In this document: positions 43,781 to 52,194 of the stretch, piece after piece | Position numbering within the stretch: the stretch's first letter is position 1 | Layout: each line of letters opens with the position of its first letter | NCBI RefSeq assembly: GCF_000826065.2 | Contig: NZ_LN623542.1 | Location: forward strand, 528,715-592,714 | Direction: 5' to 3' | Length of the DNA: 64,000 bases | Source of the DNA: Tessaracoccus massiliensis | Lineage (GTDB): Bacteria > Actinomycetota > Actinomycetes > Propionibacteriales > Propionibacteriaceae | The notes under the pieces: generated by a model | What the model was told of the DNA's origin: nothing | Databases searched by the model: none | The model's input: only the letters and a program-made list of their open reading frames with translations | Made by a program: the position numbers and the translations under genes

Positions 43781-43800
43781 GCCGACCGGCTCAACCAGCG
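43771..43800. terminator. Palindromic family-D element carrying both convergent stop codons
   Basis: CGCTGGGTGAGCCG / CGGCTCAACCAGCG: 14-bp arms with one mismatch and a 2-bp loop. The left arm holds the stop of the peptidase gene (43778-43780), the right arm the stop of the flavodoxin gene (43791-43793). It could act as a bidirectional hairpin terminator. Confidence 0.6.
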
Positions 43801-44270
43801 ATGAGGGTGCGCGCCCAGGCGCGGACGGCTTCGGCGTCGAAGTGGTCCTGGGCGGGCTTCTGCATGGTGCGCATGAACAGTCGCCGCAGGAAGCCGACCT
43901 TGGCGGGCACGTAGCGGCCGGCGAACGACTCGCTGAACTCCGCGTCGACCCGGCCGGCCATGGAGGAGTTGTACCCCAGGCCCTGCTCCCGCGACTCCCG
44001 CACGCCGAGGCACGTGTTGTACACCGCGACCCTGGTGCGCTTGAGCGCCTCCCTATGCCGCCCCACCCATGAGACCGCCTCGGGGTACCAGTTGCCGGTG
44101 TGGATGCCGCTGCCGAACACCACCAGGTCTTCATCCCCGACGGCGGGCGCATCCTTCAGGTCCGCCACGCGTACGTCGTGGCCGCCCTCCCGCAGCACGT
44201 CGGCGACTGTGGTCGCGACGTCGCGGGCGGAGGAGGTGCGGGTCGCGTAACCGACGAGGATGGAGGCCAT
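43791..44270 (-). CDS. Flavodoxin-domain protein (HemG-like)
   Basis: A 159-residue flavodoxin-fold protein starting at ATG 44270: ILVGYATRTSSARDVATTVA (FMN phosphate loop, T-x-T-x-x-T-like), DLVVFGSGIHTGNWYPEAVS and a short C-terminal domain. The pattern resembles HemG-type menaquinone-dependent protoporphyrinogen oxidases and related flavodoxin proteins in actinobacteria. There are no heme genes nearby, so the role is open. Confidence 0.8.
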   Translation of the reverse strand: MASILVGYATRTSSARDVATTVADVLREGGHDVRVADLKDAPAVGDEDLVVFGSGIHTGNWYPEAVSWVGRHREALKRTRVAVYNTCLGVRESREQGLGYNSSMAGRVDAEFSESFAGRYVPAKVGFLRRLFMRTMQKPAQDHFDAEAVRAWARTLIAG

Positions 44271-44357
44271 GCACGTCACGCTAGCAACTGCCCGTCGACG
44301 CGCTCCGGCGGGGCCACGAACGTTGCACACACCGCGGAAATCCGTTGGACTGGGGGC

Positions 44358-45314
44358 ATGACCCGCATCGGATTCCATGCCTCGCACGAGCAGACCTCGC
44401 CCCGTCAACTGCTTGCCGACGTGTCGCACGCGGAGCGCGCCGGGTTCCAGATGGCGATGTGCTCTGACCACCTGGTGCCCTGGTCCACCAGCCAAGGGCA
44501 TTCGGGTTACACGTGGAGTTGGCTGGGCGCGGCGCTCGCCAGCACCAACCTCGCGTTCGGCACCGTCACCGCCCCGGGGCAGCGTTACCACCCGGCGATC
44601 ATGGCGCAGAAGATCGGCACCCTCGCGCAGATGTTCCCGGGCCGTTTCTGGGCGGCGCTGGCCAGCGGCGAGGCGATGAACGAGATCGTCACCGGCGGTG
44701 GCTGGCCGCGCAAGGAGATCCGCGAGCAGCGGCTCGACGAATGCGTCGGCATCATCCGTCGTCTCCTGGACGGCGAGGAGGTCTCCCACGACGGCCTGGT
44801 CACCGTTGACCGCGCCCGCATCTGGGACCGCCCTGAGGAGCCCCCGTTGCTGCTCGCACCCGCGGTCTCGCCCGAATCCGCTGCGCGGGTGGCGCAGTGG
44901 GCCGACGGCCTGATCACCGTCAACCAGAGCCACGAGAACCTCCGCAAGGTGATCGACGCCTACCGGGGCGCCGGCGGCAAGGGGAAGCTGTCGCTGCAGA
45001 TCCACCTCAGCTGGGGCCCGTCGATGGCCGCGGCAGAGCGGCTGGCGCACGAGCAGTGGGCGGGCAACGCCGTCGGGGCGCCGCTGACGTGGGACATCGC
45101 CACCGTCGAAGGATTCGACGCGGCTGCGCGGCACGTCGGGATGGACGCCATCCACGAGGGTGTCCGGATCTCTGACCACATCGCGCAGCACACGGCGTGG
45201 TTGAAGGAGTACGAGGAGCTCGGTTTCGAGGACCTGTACCTGCACTTCGTGGGCCAGGAGCAGGCCGCGTTCATCGACGCGTTCGGCTCGCAGGTCTTGC
45301 CTGAGTTTGCGTGA
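44358..45314 (+). CDS. LLM-class oxidoreductase, partner of the GH13 gene
   Basis: A 318-residue luciferase-like protein: MTRIGFHASHEQTSPRQLLA, GFQMAMCSDHLVPWS, GTVTAPGQRYHPAIMAQKIG and LASGEAMNEIVTGGGWPRKE. It resembles the F420-dependent glucose-6-phosphate dehydrogenase-like branch, but a related clade is thought not to use F420; cofactor cannot be fixed. The GH13 gene starts 18 bp downstream, or overlaps if the GTG 45311 is used, so the two are one operon and may act on the same sugar. Confidence 0.85.
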   Translation: MTRIGFHASHEQTSPRQLLADVSHAERAGFQMAMCSDHLVPWSTSQGHSGYTWSWLGAALASTNLAFGTVTAPGQRYHPAIMAQKIGTLAQMFPGRFWAALASGEAMNEIVTGGGWPRKEIREQRLDECVGIIRRLLDGEEVSHDGLVTVDRARIWDRPEEPPLLLAPAVSPESAARVAQWADGLITVNQSHENLRKVIDAYRGAGGKGKLSLQIHLSWGPSMAAAERLAHEQWAGNAVGAPLTWDIATVEGFDAAARHVGMDAIHEGVRISDHIAQHTAWLKEYEELGFEDLYLHFVGQEQAAFIDAFGSQVLPEFA

Positions 45315-45331
45315 GAAGGTCAGATAGAGGC

Positions 45332-46987
45332 ATGAGGATCACCGATACCAGCGATCTCTGGTGGAAGAGCGCAGTGATCTACTGCCTCGACATCGAGACC
45401 TACTTTGACCACAACAACGACGGCGTGGGCGACCTCGCGGGCCTGGCGCACCGCATCGACTACCTGGCGGAACTGGGCATCAACACGCTGTGGCTGATGC
45501 CGTTCTATCCCAGCCCTGACCGCGACGACGGCTATGACATCAAAGACTTCTACGGCGTGGACCCGCGCCTGGGCAACCACGGCGAACTGGTGGAGGTGAT
45601 CCGCACCGCCCACAGCCGCGGCATCCGCGTGATCGCGGACCTCATTGTCAACCACACCTCGGACCAGCACCCCTGGTTCGTCGCGTCGCGGCGCAGCACC
45701 ACCAACCCGTACCGCGACTACTACATCTGGCGCGACACCGAGCCCGGCGACACCTCCGACGAGGTGGTCTTCCCCGGCGAAGAGGATTCGATCTGGACGA
45801 AGGACGACCGCACCGGTCAGTGGTATCTGCACCACTTCTACAAGCACCAGCCGGACCTCAACCTCGCCAACCCGAAGGTGATGGACGAGATCCTGCGCAC
45901 CGTCGGCTTCTGGTTGGAGCTGGGGATCGACGGGTTCCGCGTCGACGCCGTGCCGTTCCTCCTGCAGAACCAGAACACGGCCCCCAGTTCCACGGAATAC
46001 GTGGACCCGCACGACGTGATCCGCGAGATCCGCGACTTCCTGGGCCGCCGCAAGGGCGACGCGATGCTGCTGGGCGAGGTCAACGTGCCGCACGCCGATC
46101 AGCTGAAGTTCTTCGGCGGTGAGCGGGCCGATCAGCTGCACATGATGTTCGACTTCATCGCCATGCAGGCCACGTACCTCGCTTTCGCCCGTGAGGATCC
46201 CGCGCCCCTGGTCAAGGCCATCAAGGACCGCCCCGAGATCCACCGCACCTGCCAGTGGGCCACGTTCCTGCGCAACCACGACGAGCTCACCCTCGACAAG
46301 CTGACCGACGCCGAGCGCGAGGAGGTCTTCGAGGCGTTCGGGCCGAAGGAGGAGATGCAGGTCTACGACCGCGGCCTCAAGCGTCGGCTGCCGCCGATGT
46401 TCGACGGCGACCCCCGCCGCGTGCGGATGGCGTACTCGCTGATGTTCTCGCTGCCCGGCTCCCCCACGCTGTACTACGGCGAGGAGATCGGCATGGGCGA
46501 GGACCTGGCAGCGGAGGGCCGTATGTCGGTGCGCACGCCCATGCAGTGGAACAGCAGCAAGAACGGCGGCTTCTCCGACGCGGCGCCCAGCAAGCTGATC
46601 CAGCGCCCGGTGCCCGACGGCTTCGGGCCGGATCACGTCAACGTCGCAGATCAGCGCCACGATCCTGAGTCGCTCTGGTCGCTCATCCGCTCACTGATCG
46701 CGGTGCGCCGTCAGCGCCCGGAGATCGGTTGGGGCGAGTTCGAGGTGCTCGACTGCGGATCCAGGTCCGTCCTGGCGCACCGCGTTTCGCTCGAGGGCAG
46801 CGCCGTACTGGCGGTGCACAACTTCTCCGCCGACGCGGCCAGCGTCACCATCCGCGACGGCTTCACGCCCGACGACGTGGTGCAGGACCTGCTCGACAAC
46901 CAGTCGCTGGTGGCTCATGAGGGCAGCCTGGAGGTCGCCCTGGACGGCTACGGCTACCGCTGGTTCCGCGTCATCCCTGGCCCCTGA
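45332..46987 (+). CDS. GH13 enzyme of trehalose synthase/alpha-glucosyltransferase type
   Basis: A 551-residue alpha-amylase-family enzyme beginning MRITDTSDLWWKSAVIYCLD. The catalytic triad is visible: nucleophile D205 (GFRVDAVPF), acid/base E249 (LLGEVN) and D317 (FLRNHDE). The order WWKSAVIYCLD, then DGYDIKDFYGVD, resembles the trehalose synthase (TreS) group, but the protein is somewhat shorter than TreS and lacks a maltokinase domain. ATG 45332 is chosen; GTG 45311, overlapping the upstream stop, is possible. Substrate is an alpha-glucoside. Confidence 0.87.
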   Translation: MRITDTSDLWWKSAVIYCLDIETYFDHNNDGVGDLAGLAHRIDYLAELGINTLWLMPFYPSPDRDDGYDIKDFYGVDPRLGNHGELVEVIRTAHSRGIRVIADLIVNHTSDQHPWFVASRRSTTNPYRDYYIWRDTEPGDTSDEVVFPGEEDSIWTKDDRTGQWYLHHFYKHQPDLNLANPKVMDEILRTVGFWLELGIDGFRVDAVPFLLQNQNTAPSSTEYVDPHDVIREIRDFLGRRKGDAMLLGEVNVPHADQLKFFGGERADQLHMMFDFIAMQATYLAFAREDPAPLVKAIKDRPEIHRTCQWATFLRNHDELTLDKLTDAEREEVFEAFGPKEEMQVYDRGLKRRLPPMFDGDPRRVRMAYSLMFSLPGSPTLYYGEEIGMGEDLAAEGRMSVRTPMQWNSSKNGGFSDAAPSKLIQRPVPDGFGPDHVNVADQRHDPESLWSLIRSLIAVRRQRPEIGWGEFEVLDCGSRSVLAHRVSLEGSAVLAVHNFSADAASVTIRDGFTPDDVVQDLLDNQSLVAHEGSLEVALDGYGYRWFRVIPGP

Positions 46988-47126
46988 GCGCGAGTTGCTG
47001 GTCCCTGAGCGTCGCCGGCGAGGAACGAGCCAGGTCGAAGTGAAGGGCGGCCGCAGCGACTCTTTGGCCTCCACCACTGTGGTTGAGGTGTGGGATTGGC
47101 TGCGGGTGCCCTTCGTCAGGGGACCG
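46985..47126. repeat. Family-D repeats between convergent genes
   Basis: GGTCCCTGAGCGTCGCCGGC, GAACGAGCCAGGTCGAAGTG and CCACCACTGTGGTTGAGG recur here between the GH13 gene and the convergent DsbA-family gene. No gene is visible. Confidence 0.65.
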
Positions 47127-47729
47127 TCAGTCGAAGATGGGGCCCACGTTGCGGGTGCGCTTCAGCTCGAAGAAGCCCGGGTAGGCGGTGACCTTCACGA
47201 AGCCGTCGAACAGCTCGCCGGCCTCCTCGCCCTTCGGCGCGGGCGAGATGACGGGCCCGAACAGGCTCATGCCGTTGACGCGCACCACGGGGGTGCCCAC
47301 CTCGTCGCCGACGGGGTCCATGCCCTCGTGGTGCGAGCGGCGCAGGTCGTCGTCGATGTCGCCGGTCTGGGCGATGTCGATGATGTCCGCATCCGCGCCG
47401 ACGGTGGCCAGGGCGTCCTTGACCGTCTCGGGCGTGACCTCCTCCTCGTTGGGGTGGAAGCGGGTGCCGAGTTCGGTGTAGAACTCGCGCAGCTTCTCGG
47501 AGCCGTGGCGCTGCTCCACCAGGAGCGCTGCGCGGGCGGGCACCCAGGCGCGGTCCATGAGGTCGCGGTAGCTGTCGGGGAGGTCGCGGCCGTCGTTGAG
47601 GACCGAGAGGCTCATCACGTGGAAGGTGACCTTCACGTCGCGGACCTTCTCCACCTCCAGCATCCAGCGGGAGGTCATCCAGGCCCAGGGGCAGATGGGA
47701 TCGAACCAGAAGTCAACATCGGTTGTCAT
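47127..47729 (-). CDS. Mycothiol-dependent nitroreductase-like DsbA-family protein
   Basis: A 200-residue thioredoxin-fold protein beginning [20 protein letters not shown] with the CPWAW active site, an alpha-helical insertion and [17 protein letters not shown] (cis-Pro loop). This matches the Mycobacterium Rv2466c group, which uses mycothiol to reduce nitro compounds and combats oxidative stress. Only one active-site Cys is present, as in that group. Confidence 0.88.
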   Translation of the reverse strand: MTTDVDFWFDPICPWAWMTSRWMLEVEKVRDVKVTFHVMSLSVLNDGRDLPDSYRDLMDRAWVPARAALLVEQRHGSEKLREFYTELGTRFHPNEEEVTPETVKDALATVGADADIIDIAQTGDIDDDLRRSHHEGMDPVGDEVGTPVVRVNGMSLFGPVISPAPKGEEAGELFDGFVKVTAYPGFFELKRTRNVGPIFD

Positions 47730-47751
47730 GGTCCCATCTCACCGCATCACG

Positions 47752-47912
47752 CGCTGGTTGAGCCTGCGAGCGCAGCATCACGCTGGTTGAGCCTGCGAGC
47801 GCAGCGAGCAGTGTCGAAACTGCCAAGCCTTCAAGCACCCTTGCCTGAAACGCGCCCGGTTTCGACACGGTCACGCCGCTCGTACCTCGCGGCGACCGGC
47901 TCAACCAGCGGC
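47752..47912. repeat. Family-D repeat block
   Basis: Two GCTGGTTGAGCCTGCGAGCG cores, then GCAGTGTCGAAACTG, a spacer, CCCGGTTTCGACACGGTC and CCGGCTCAACCAGCG in inverse order. The outer halves are inverted repeats that can fold into a large stem, between two genes on the minus strand. Confidence 0.75.
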
Positions 47913-49169
47913 TCAGCCGGCGAGGGCGTCGGAGGCCTCGACCTCGGCGCGCTCGGCGCTCTCCTCAGCGAACTCCGCCTGGCCCTTCGACGAGCGCACC
48001 CACTTGTCGACGATGGCGGCGATGGCGCCGTCGCCGGTCACGTTGGTGGCGGTGCCGAAGGAGTCGATGGCGATGTAGGTGGCGATCATCAGGCCCACCT
48101 GCGCCTCGGTGAAGCCCAGCATCGACGACAGCAGGCCGGCGGCCGTCATGATCGCGCCGCCGGGGACGCCGGGGGCAGCGACCATCATGATGCCCAGCAT
48201 GAAGATGAAGGCGATGATCAGGCCGGGCTCAACGGAGATGCCCGAGAGCATCATCACCGCGATGGCGAAGCAGGTGATCTTGATCATCGAGCCGGCCAGG
48301 TGGATGGTGGCGCACAGCGGCACGGCGAACGCAGCCACGGGCTGCGAGACACCGTTCTTCAGGGTGCAGCGCAGCGTCACCGGGATGGTGGCGGCCGACG
48401 ATGAGGTGCCCAGCGCCGTCGCGTAGGCGGGCAGCATGGTGCCCAGCATCTTGAAGGGGTTCTTGCCGACGGCGGCGCCGGCCACCATGAACTGCAGCAC
48501 CAGCATGATCCAGGTCAGGATGAACACGAACACCACCACGCCCAGGAACGTGACGATGACCGTGGCCACCTGGCCGCCCTGCGTCATGTTGAGGAAGATG
48601 CCGAAGATGTAGAGGGGCAGCAGGGGCAGGATGATCTTGGCGATGACCCAGTTGACCAGCTCGCGCAGTTCGCGGAAGCCGCGCAGCAGGCCTCCGGCGC
48701 GGATGGCGGTCAGCGCGATGCCCACCACGAAGGCCAGCACGACGGCGGTGGTCACGCCGAACAGCGGCGGGATGGGCAGTTCGAAGTAGGGGCTGAGCAG
48801 CGCCTCTTCGGGGTTGGTCAGCGACTCTGCGCCCTCCGACGGCAGCACCCGCGGCAGCACCAGCATTGAGGCCCCGTAGCCCATGAGGCCGGCGATGAGC
48901 GTGGAGAGGTAGGCGATACCTGCGGTGATGGCCAGCCACTTGCCGGCCCCGCGCCCCAGGTCGGCAATGGCCGGGGCGATGAGTCCGAGGATGATCAGCG
49001 GGATCGCGAAGCCCAGGAACTGGCCGAACAGCCCGTTGAACGTCACGAAGATGCGGGTGGCCCAATCCGGCAACACGAAGCCCAGCAGCACGCCCAGCAC
49101 GATGGCGACGACGATGCGGGGCAGCAACCCGAAGGTGAACCTGCGCGGCTCGGCGGTCTCAGCACTCAT
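47913..49169 (-). CDS. DAACS-family dicarboxylate/amino-acid:cation symporter
   Basis: A 418-residue symporter of the GltP/DctA/SstT type. The re-entrant loop signature is GTSSSAATIPVTL in HP1, and MIATYIAIDSFGTATNVTGDG carries the conserved TM8 ion/substrate-binding residues. Substrate may be glutamate, serine or a dicarboxylate. It follows the fructosamine kinase gene by 46 bp in the same direction. The stop codon lies in GGCTGAGCC at the edge of a family-D repeat. Confidence 0.92.
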   Translation of the reverse strand: MSAETAEPRRFTFGLLPRIVVAIVLGVLLGFVLPDWATRIFVTFNGLFGQFLGFAIPLIILGLIAPAIADLGRGAGKWLAITAGIAYLSTLIAGLMGYGASMLVLPRVLPSEGAESLTNPEEALLSPYFELPIPPLFGVTTAVVLAFVVGIALTAIRAGGLLRGFRELRELVNWVIAKIILPLLPLYIFGIFLNMTQGGQVATVIVTFLGVVVFVFILTWIMLVLQFMVAGAAVGKNPFKMLGTMLPAYATALGTSSSAATIPVTLRCTLKNGVSQPVAAFAVPLCATIHLAGSMIKITCFAIAVMMLSGISVEPGLIIAFIFMLGIMMVAAPGVPGGAIMTAAGLLSSMLGFTEAQVGLMIATYIAIDSFGTATNVTGDGAIAAIVDKWVRSSKGQAEFAEESAERAEVEASDALAG

Positions 49170-49215
49170 GGGAGAAAGTTACTCCCGCCGAGCCCTTGAA
49201 TTCTGCCGTTTCTCC

Positions 49216-49995
49216 CTATAGGAGACGCCGCGCCACCGAAAGGGCCTGCCGCACGTAGCCGCCGCCGAACAGCGCCACGTGCACCAACAGCATGTGCAGC
49301 TGGTGGAGGGGTACCCGCTCCCGCCATCCGTCGGCCAGCGGGCTGACCTCCTGATAGCCGGCGACGGTGGCCTCCAGGTGCGGAGAGCCGAACAGCGCCA
49401 GTTCCGCCAGGTCGGTTTCCGCGTGCCCGCCGTTGGCGCAGGGGTCGATGAGCGTGCCGACGGCGCCACCATCAGCGCGGGACCACACCACGTTGCCTCC
49501 CCAGAGATCGCCGTGGATGCGGGCGACCTCCCTACACAGCCCCGGCTGCGGATGGTCGAAGCGACCCGAGGCGACGGCGTCACAGGCCCGGTGCAGCAGC
49601 GCTGCGTCGTCGGCGTCGAGCGAACCGGCCTGCGCCACATACGGCCGCAGGCGCGCCTCGGCGTAATACTCGCCGAAACTTCCCCACGACGGCTCCGCGG
49701 CGGCGGGGGTGGGCAACTCCGCGGTGACCAAATCTGCCGGGTCCATCCCGGGCGGCGCCTCGCCCCACCACCGCGCGCCGGCTGCGTGCGTGTGCGCCAG
49801 CCGCCTACCGAACTCCGCGGCATCCTCCCACGACGGCGACGCGGAATCCAGGAACCTCGTCTCCAACCACGTGCCGCCGGAATCGACCAGGTCGGCGACG
49901 GCGGCGCCGTCGGGTCCAGCGTCCTGCAGCCAGCGCAAGGAGGCGACCTCCGTGGCGATCGCGCGGCGGCTGCCCGTCTTCCTGAAGGTCTCCAT
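49216..49995 (-). CDS. Fructosamine/ketosamine-3-kinase family protein
   Basis: A 259-residue aminoglycoside-phosphotransferase-fold kinase, ATG 49995. It carries RIHGDLWGGNVVWS (catalytic loop HGDLWxGN) and LIDPCANGGHAETDLAELAL (metal-binding DP), both diagnostic of fructosamine kinase-like enzymes that repair glycated proteins or free amines. The N-terminus lacks a clear P-loop Lys region (short ETFRKTGSRRAIATEVASLR), as usual in actinobacterial members. Confidence 0.9.
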   Translation of the reverse strand: METFRKTGSRRAIATEVASLRWLQDAGPDGAAVADLVDSGGTWLETRFLDSASPSWEDAAEFGRRLAHTHAAGARWWGEAPPGMDPADLVTAELPTPAAAEPSWGSFGEYYAEARLRPYVAQAGSLDADDAALLHRACDAVASGRFDHPQPGLCREVARIHGDLWGGNVVWSRADGGAVGTLIDPCANGGHAETDLAELALFGSPHLEATVAGYQEVSPLADGWRERVPLHQLHMLLVHVALFGGGYVRQALSVARRLL

Positions 49996-50159
49996 GACCC
50001 CACGGTAGCGAGCCGTCCGCCTCCGCCGCGCGCGTACGGTAGCGGATCCGCAGCAGGTGGTTTTACACCCGTTTGGGCCTGGCAAGCACCGTTACCGGCT
50101 CGTTACTGTTGAAGGTGCGGTCCAATGGCCGCAGGAGACCAACGAGAGGAGCCCTCCTG

Positions 50160-50954
50160 ATGTCGTCCCCAACCTTCGAACCTCGACCCGACGAGCCTCA
50201 GGTGCCCGCAGATTCCGGCTACACCGGTTTCGACGCGGACGCCGACACCCCCGGACGCGCCGAGCAGGCCGCCGATTCCCTCAAGGGCCCTGCCGGTGAC
50301 GTGAAGGACACCGCAGTGGACGCCGGCCGCGACGTGCTCGACACCGCTAAGGCCGAGGCCGCCCAGGTCGCCGACGAGGCGAAACACCAGGGTCGCCGCC
50401 TGCTCGACGAGAGCGTCGGCGAACTGCGCTCGCAGGCAGGCACCCTCCAGGCGAAGCTCGCCGACACCGTCGACGCGTTCGCCGAGGAGCTCGGCGTGTT
50501 GTCGGCCAACACCGAATCCGACGGCCCGCTGACCCACTTCGCGGGCGACGCCCACGACTGGGGCCGTAAGGCCTCCACCTGGCTGCGCGACAACGAGCCG
50601 GATCAGGTGCTCACCAGCGTGCGCCGCTACGCCGCGCGCAACCCGTGGACGTTCCTGGCCATCGCCGCCGGCGCCGGCCTGATCGCCGGCCGGGTGGCGC
50701 GCAGCCTGCGCGACGCCAATGCCGACGACGCCCCGCAGCTCCCCCGCGACACCTACGGCTACGACGAGGCCCGCCCCGCCGTCGGCCGCGATCCGTATGC
50801 GTTGAACGCGCCCCGCGAGGAGCACTTCGGTGACGACTACGGTCAGCCCACCACCCCGGGCCTGGCCAATCCCGTCCCGCCGGTCCCGGGCCAGCCGCCC
50901 GTGCCCGGGCCGGGTGCGCAGCCCAACCCGAACCCGTGGCAGGGGAACGTATGA
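50160..50954 (+). CDS. Coiled-coil membrane-associated protein, first gene of a three-gene cluster
   Basis: ATG 50160 follows AGAGGAGCCCTCCTG (264 residues). The N-terminal half is an Ala-rich amphipathic helix region (AKAEAAQVADEAKHQGRRLL) like LEA/CsbD-type stress proteins. One membrane helix follows (WTFLAIAAGAGLIAGRVARS) and the last ~60 residues are Pro/Gly-rich. It overlaps the next gene by ATGA. Such triplets (this protein, Holin-X, DUF3618) are common in actinobacteria and may bind or shape the membrane; function unproven. Confidence 0.72.
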   Translation: MSSPTFEPRPDEPQVPADSGYTGFDADADTPGRAEQAADSLKGPAGDVKDTAVDAGRDVLDTAKAEAAQVADEAKHQGRRLLDESVGELRSQAGTLQAKLADTVDAFAEELGVLSANTESDGPLTHFAGDAHDWGRKASTWLRDNEPDQVLTSVRRYAARNPWTFLAIAAGAGLIAGRVARSLRDANADDAPQLPRDTYGYDEARPAVGRDPYALNAPREEHFGDDYGQPTTPGLANPVPPVPGQPPVPGPGAQPNPNPWQGNV

Positions 50955-51472
50955 GTCACACCCCCGACATGGCCCGTCGGGTGGAGCACGCCGACGAGAT
51001 CGCCCCTGAGATGGGGGATCACGCTCCGGCGGCGGCATTCGACGACGTGGGCCAGTACCACCGTGAAGCAGACCCGCGTTCGCTGGGGGAGATCGCCAGC
51101 GACGTGCTGGACAACGCCTCCACCCTGATCCGTCAGGAAGTGGAGCTCGCCAAGGCCGAGGTCAAGCAGTCGGCTTCCAGGGCCGGGAAGGGCGCGGGCC
51201 TCCTGTCGGGCGCCGCCATCGCCGGCTACCTGGGGCTGCTGTTCCTGTCCCTGGCCGCGTGGTGGGGCCTCGCCATCCTGATCGGGAGCTACGCCGAGCC
51301 CGCGCTGGGCATTTCGGGCCTGATCGTTGGCGTGCTGTACCTCATCATCGCCGCCGTGCTCGGCATGACGGGCAAGGGCGAACTGAGCAAGATCAAGGGT
51401 CTGCCGAAGACCACCGAGACCGTGAGCAAGATTCCCAACGCCGCAACGGGCCAGGAGGAGAAGAACCGATGA
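50951..51472 (+). CDS. Actinobacterial Holin-X / phage-holin-family-like membrane protein
   Basis: A 173-residue protein: hydrophilic N-terminus, LGEIASDVLDNASTLIRQEV-type amphipathic helix typical of Holin-X (Pfam PF07332), two membrane helices (AAIAGYLGLLFLSLAAWWGL and GLIVGVLYLIIAAVLG), and a basic tail. Despite the family name there is no phage context; such genes sit in stress/envelope clusters. Four-base overlaps with both neighbours show coupled translation. Confidence 0.88.
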   Translation: MSHTPDMARRVEHADEIAPEMGDHAPAAAFDDVGQYHREADPRSLGEIASDVLDNASTLIRQEVELAKAEVKQSASRAGKGAGLLSGAAIAGYLGLLFLSLAAWWGLAILIGSYAEPALGISGLIVGVLYLIIAAVLGMTGKGELSKIKGLPKTTETVSKIPNAATGQEEKNR

Positions 51473-52086
51473 GCGAGAACCCCGAGCAGATCCGCCGTGA
51501 CATTGAGCGGACCCGCACAGACCTCAGCAACAACGTCAACGCACTGGCAGATTCCGGCAACCCCGCGAAGGTCGCCCAGCGCCAGGTGGACAAGGTCAAG
51601 GACAGCGCCCGCGGCGTGAAGGAGCGCATCTTCGGCTCGCCGTACGACCCGTACGACGACGGCGCGGTGGGCGACGCCCGCGACCGCGTCGCAGGCGTCG
51701 TCGACGACGCGGGTCAGGCCGTGCAGGACGCGCCGCGCCAGGTGCGTCGCCACACGCAGGGCAACCCGCTGTCCGCCGGCCTGATCGCCTTCGGCCTCGG
51801 CGCCCTGGTGGGCGGGCTGATCCCGTCCAGCCGCAAGGAGCAGGAACTGGTGGACCAGGCCAAGGAGCAGGCGCAGCCGCTCGTGGCCGAGGCCAAGGAG
51901 ATGGCCCAGGAGGCCGTCGACCACCTGAAGCCCGCAGCCCAGGAGGCCGCCGAGTCCCTCAAGGCCACCGCTCAGGACGGTGCCCAGAATGTGAAGGGCG
52001 ACGCTCAGCACGCCGTCGACGATGTGAAGTCGCAGACCCAGCAGTCTGTCGACGACGCCCGCTCCGACGATCGCAACCCCCTCTGA
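51469..52086 (+). CDS. DUF3618-containing protein with Ala-rich coiled-coil tail
   Basis: A 205-residue protein beginning SENPEQIRRDIERTRTDLSN, the DUF3618 signature, then a short membrane helix (SAGLIAFGLGALVGGLIPSS) and a C-terminal Lys/Ala/Gln-rich helix of ~90 residues similar to LEA/apolipoprotein-like repeats (AKEMAQEAVDHLKPAAQEAA). It is the last gene of the coupled triplet. Function unknown. Confidence 0.85.
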   Translation: MSENPEQIRRDIERTRTDLSNNVNALADSGNPAKVAQRQVDKVKDSARGVKERIFGSPYDPYDDGAVGDARDRVAGVVDDAGQAVQDAPRQVRRHTQGNPLSAGLIAFGLGALVGGLIPSSRKEQELVDQAKEQAQPLVAEAKEMAQEAVDHLKPAAQEAAESLKATAQDGAQNVKGDAQHAVDDVKSQTQQSVDDARSDDRNPL

Positions 52087-52087
52087 T

Positions 52088-52172
52088 CGCTGGTTGAGCC
52101 CGCGCGCTCTGCGAGCAGAGCCGAAACCCGGCGAGCTTCCCGTCAACCTGACGGTCGGCTCACCGGGTTTCT
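52088..52172 (+). terminator. Family-D repeat forming a terminator-like hairpin
   Basis: CTGGTTGAGCCCGCGCGCTC ... CGAAACCCGGCGAGC, a spacer, then GGCTCACCGGGTTTCTTCG. The AAACCCGG...CCGGGTTT arms close a stem that ends in a T-rich run, right after the stop of the DUF3618 gene. Confidence 0.55.
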
Positions 52173-52194
52173 TCGTCTGACTACCCTTGTCTCC

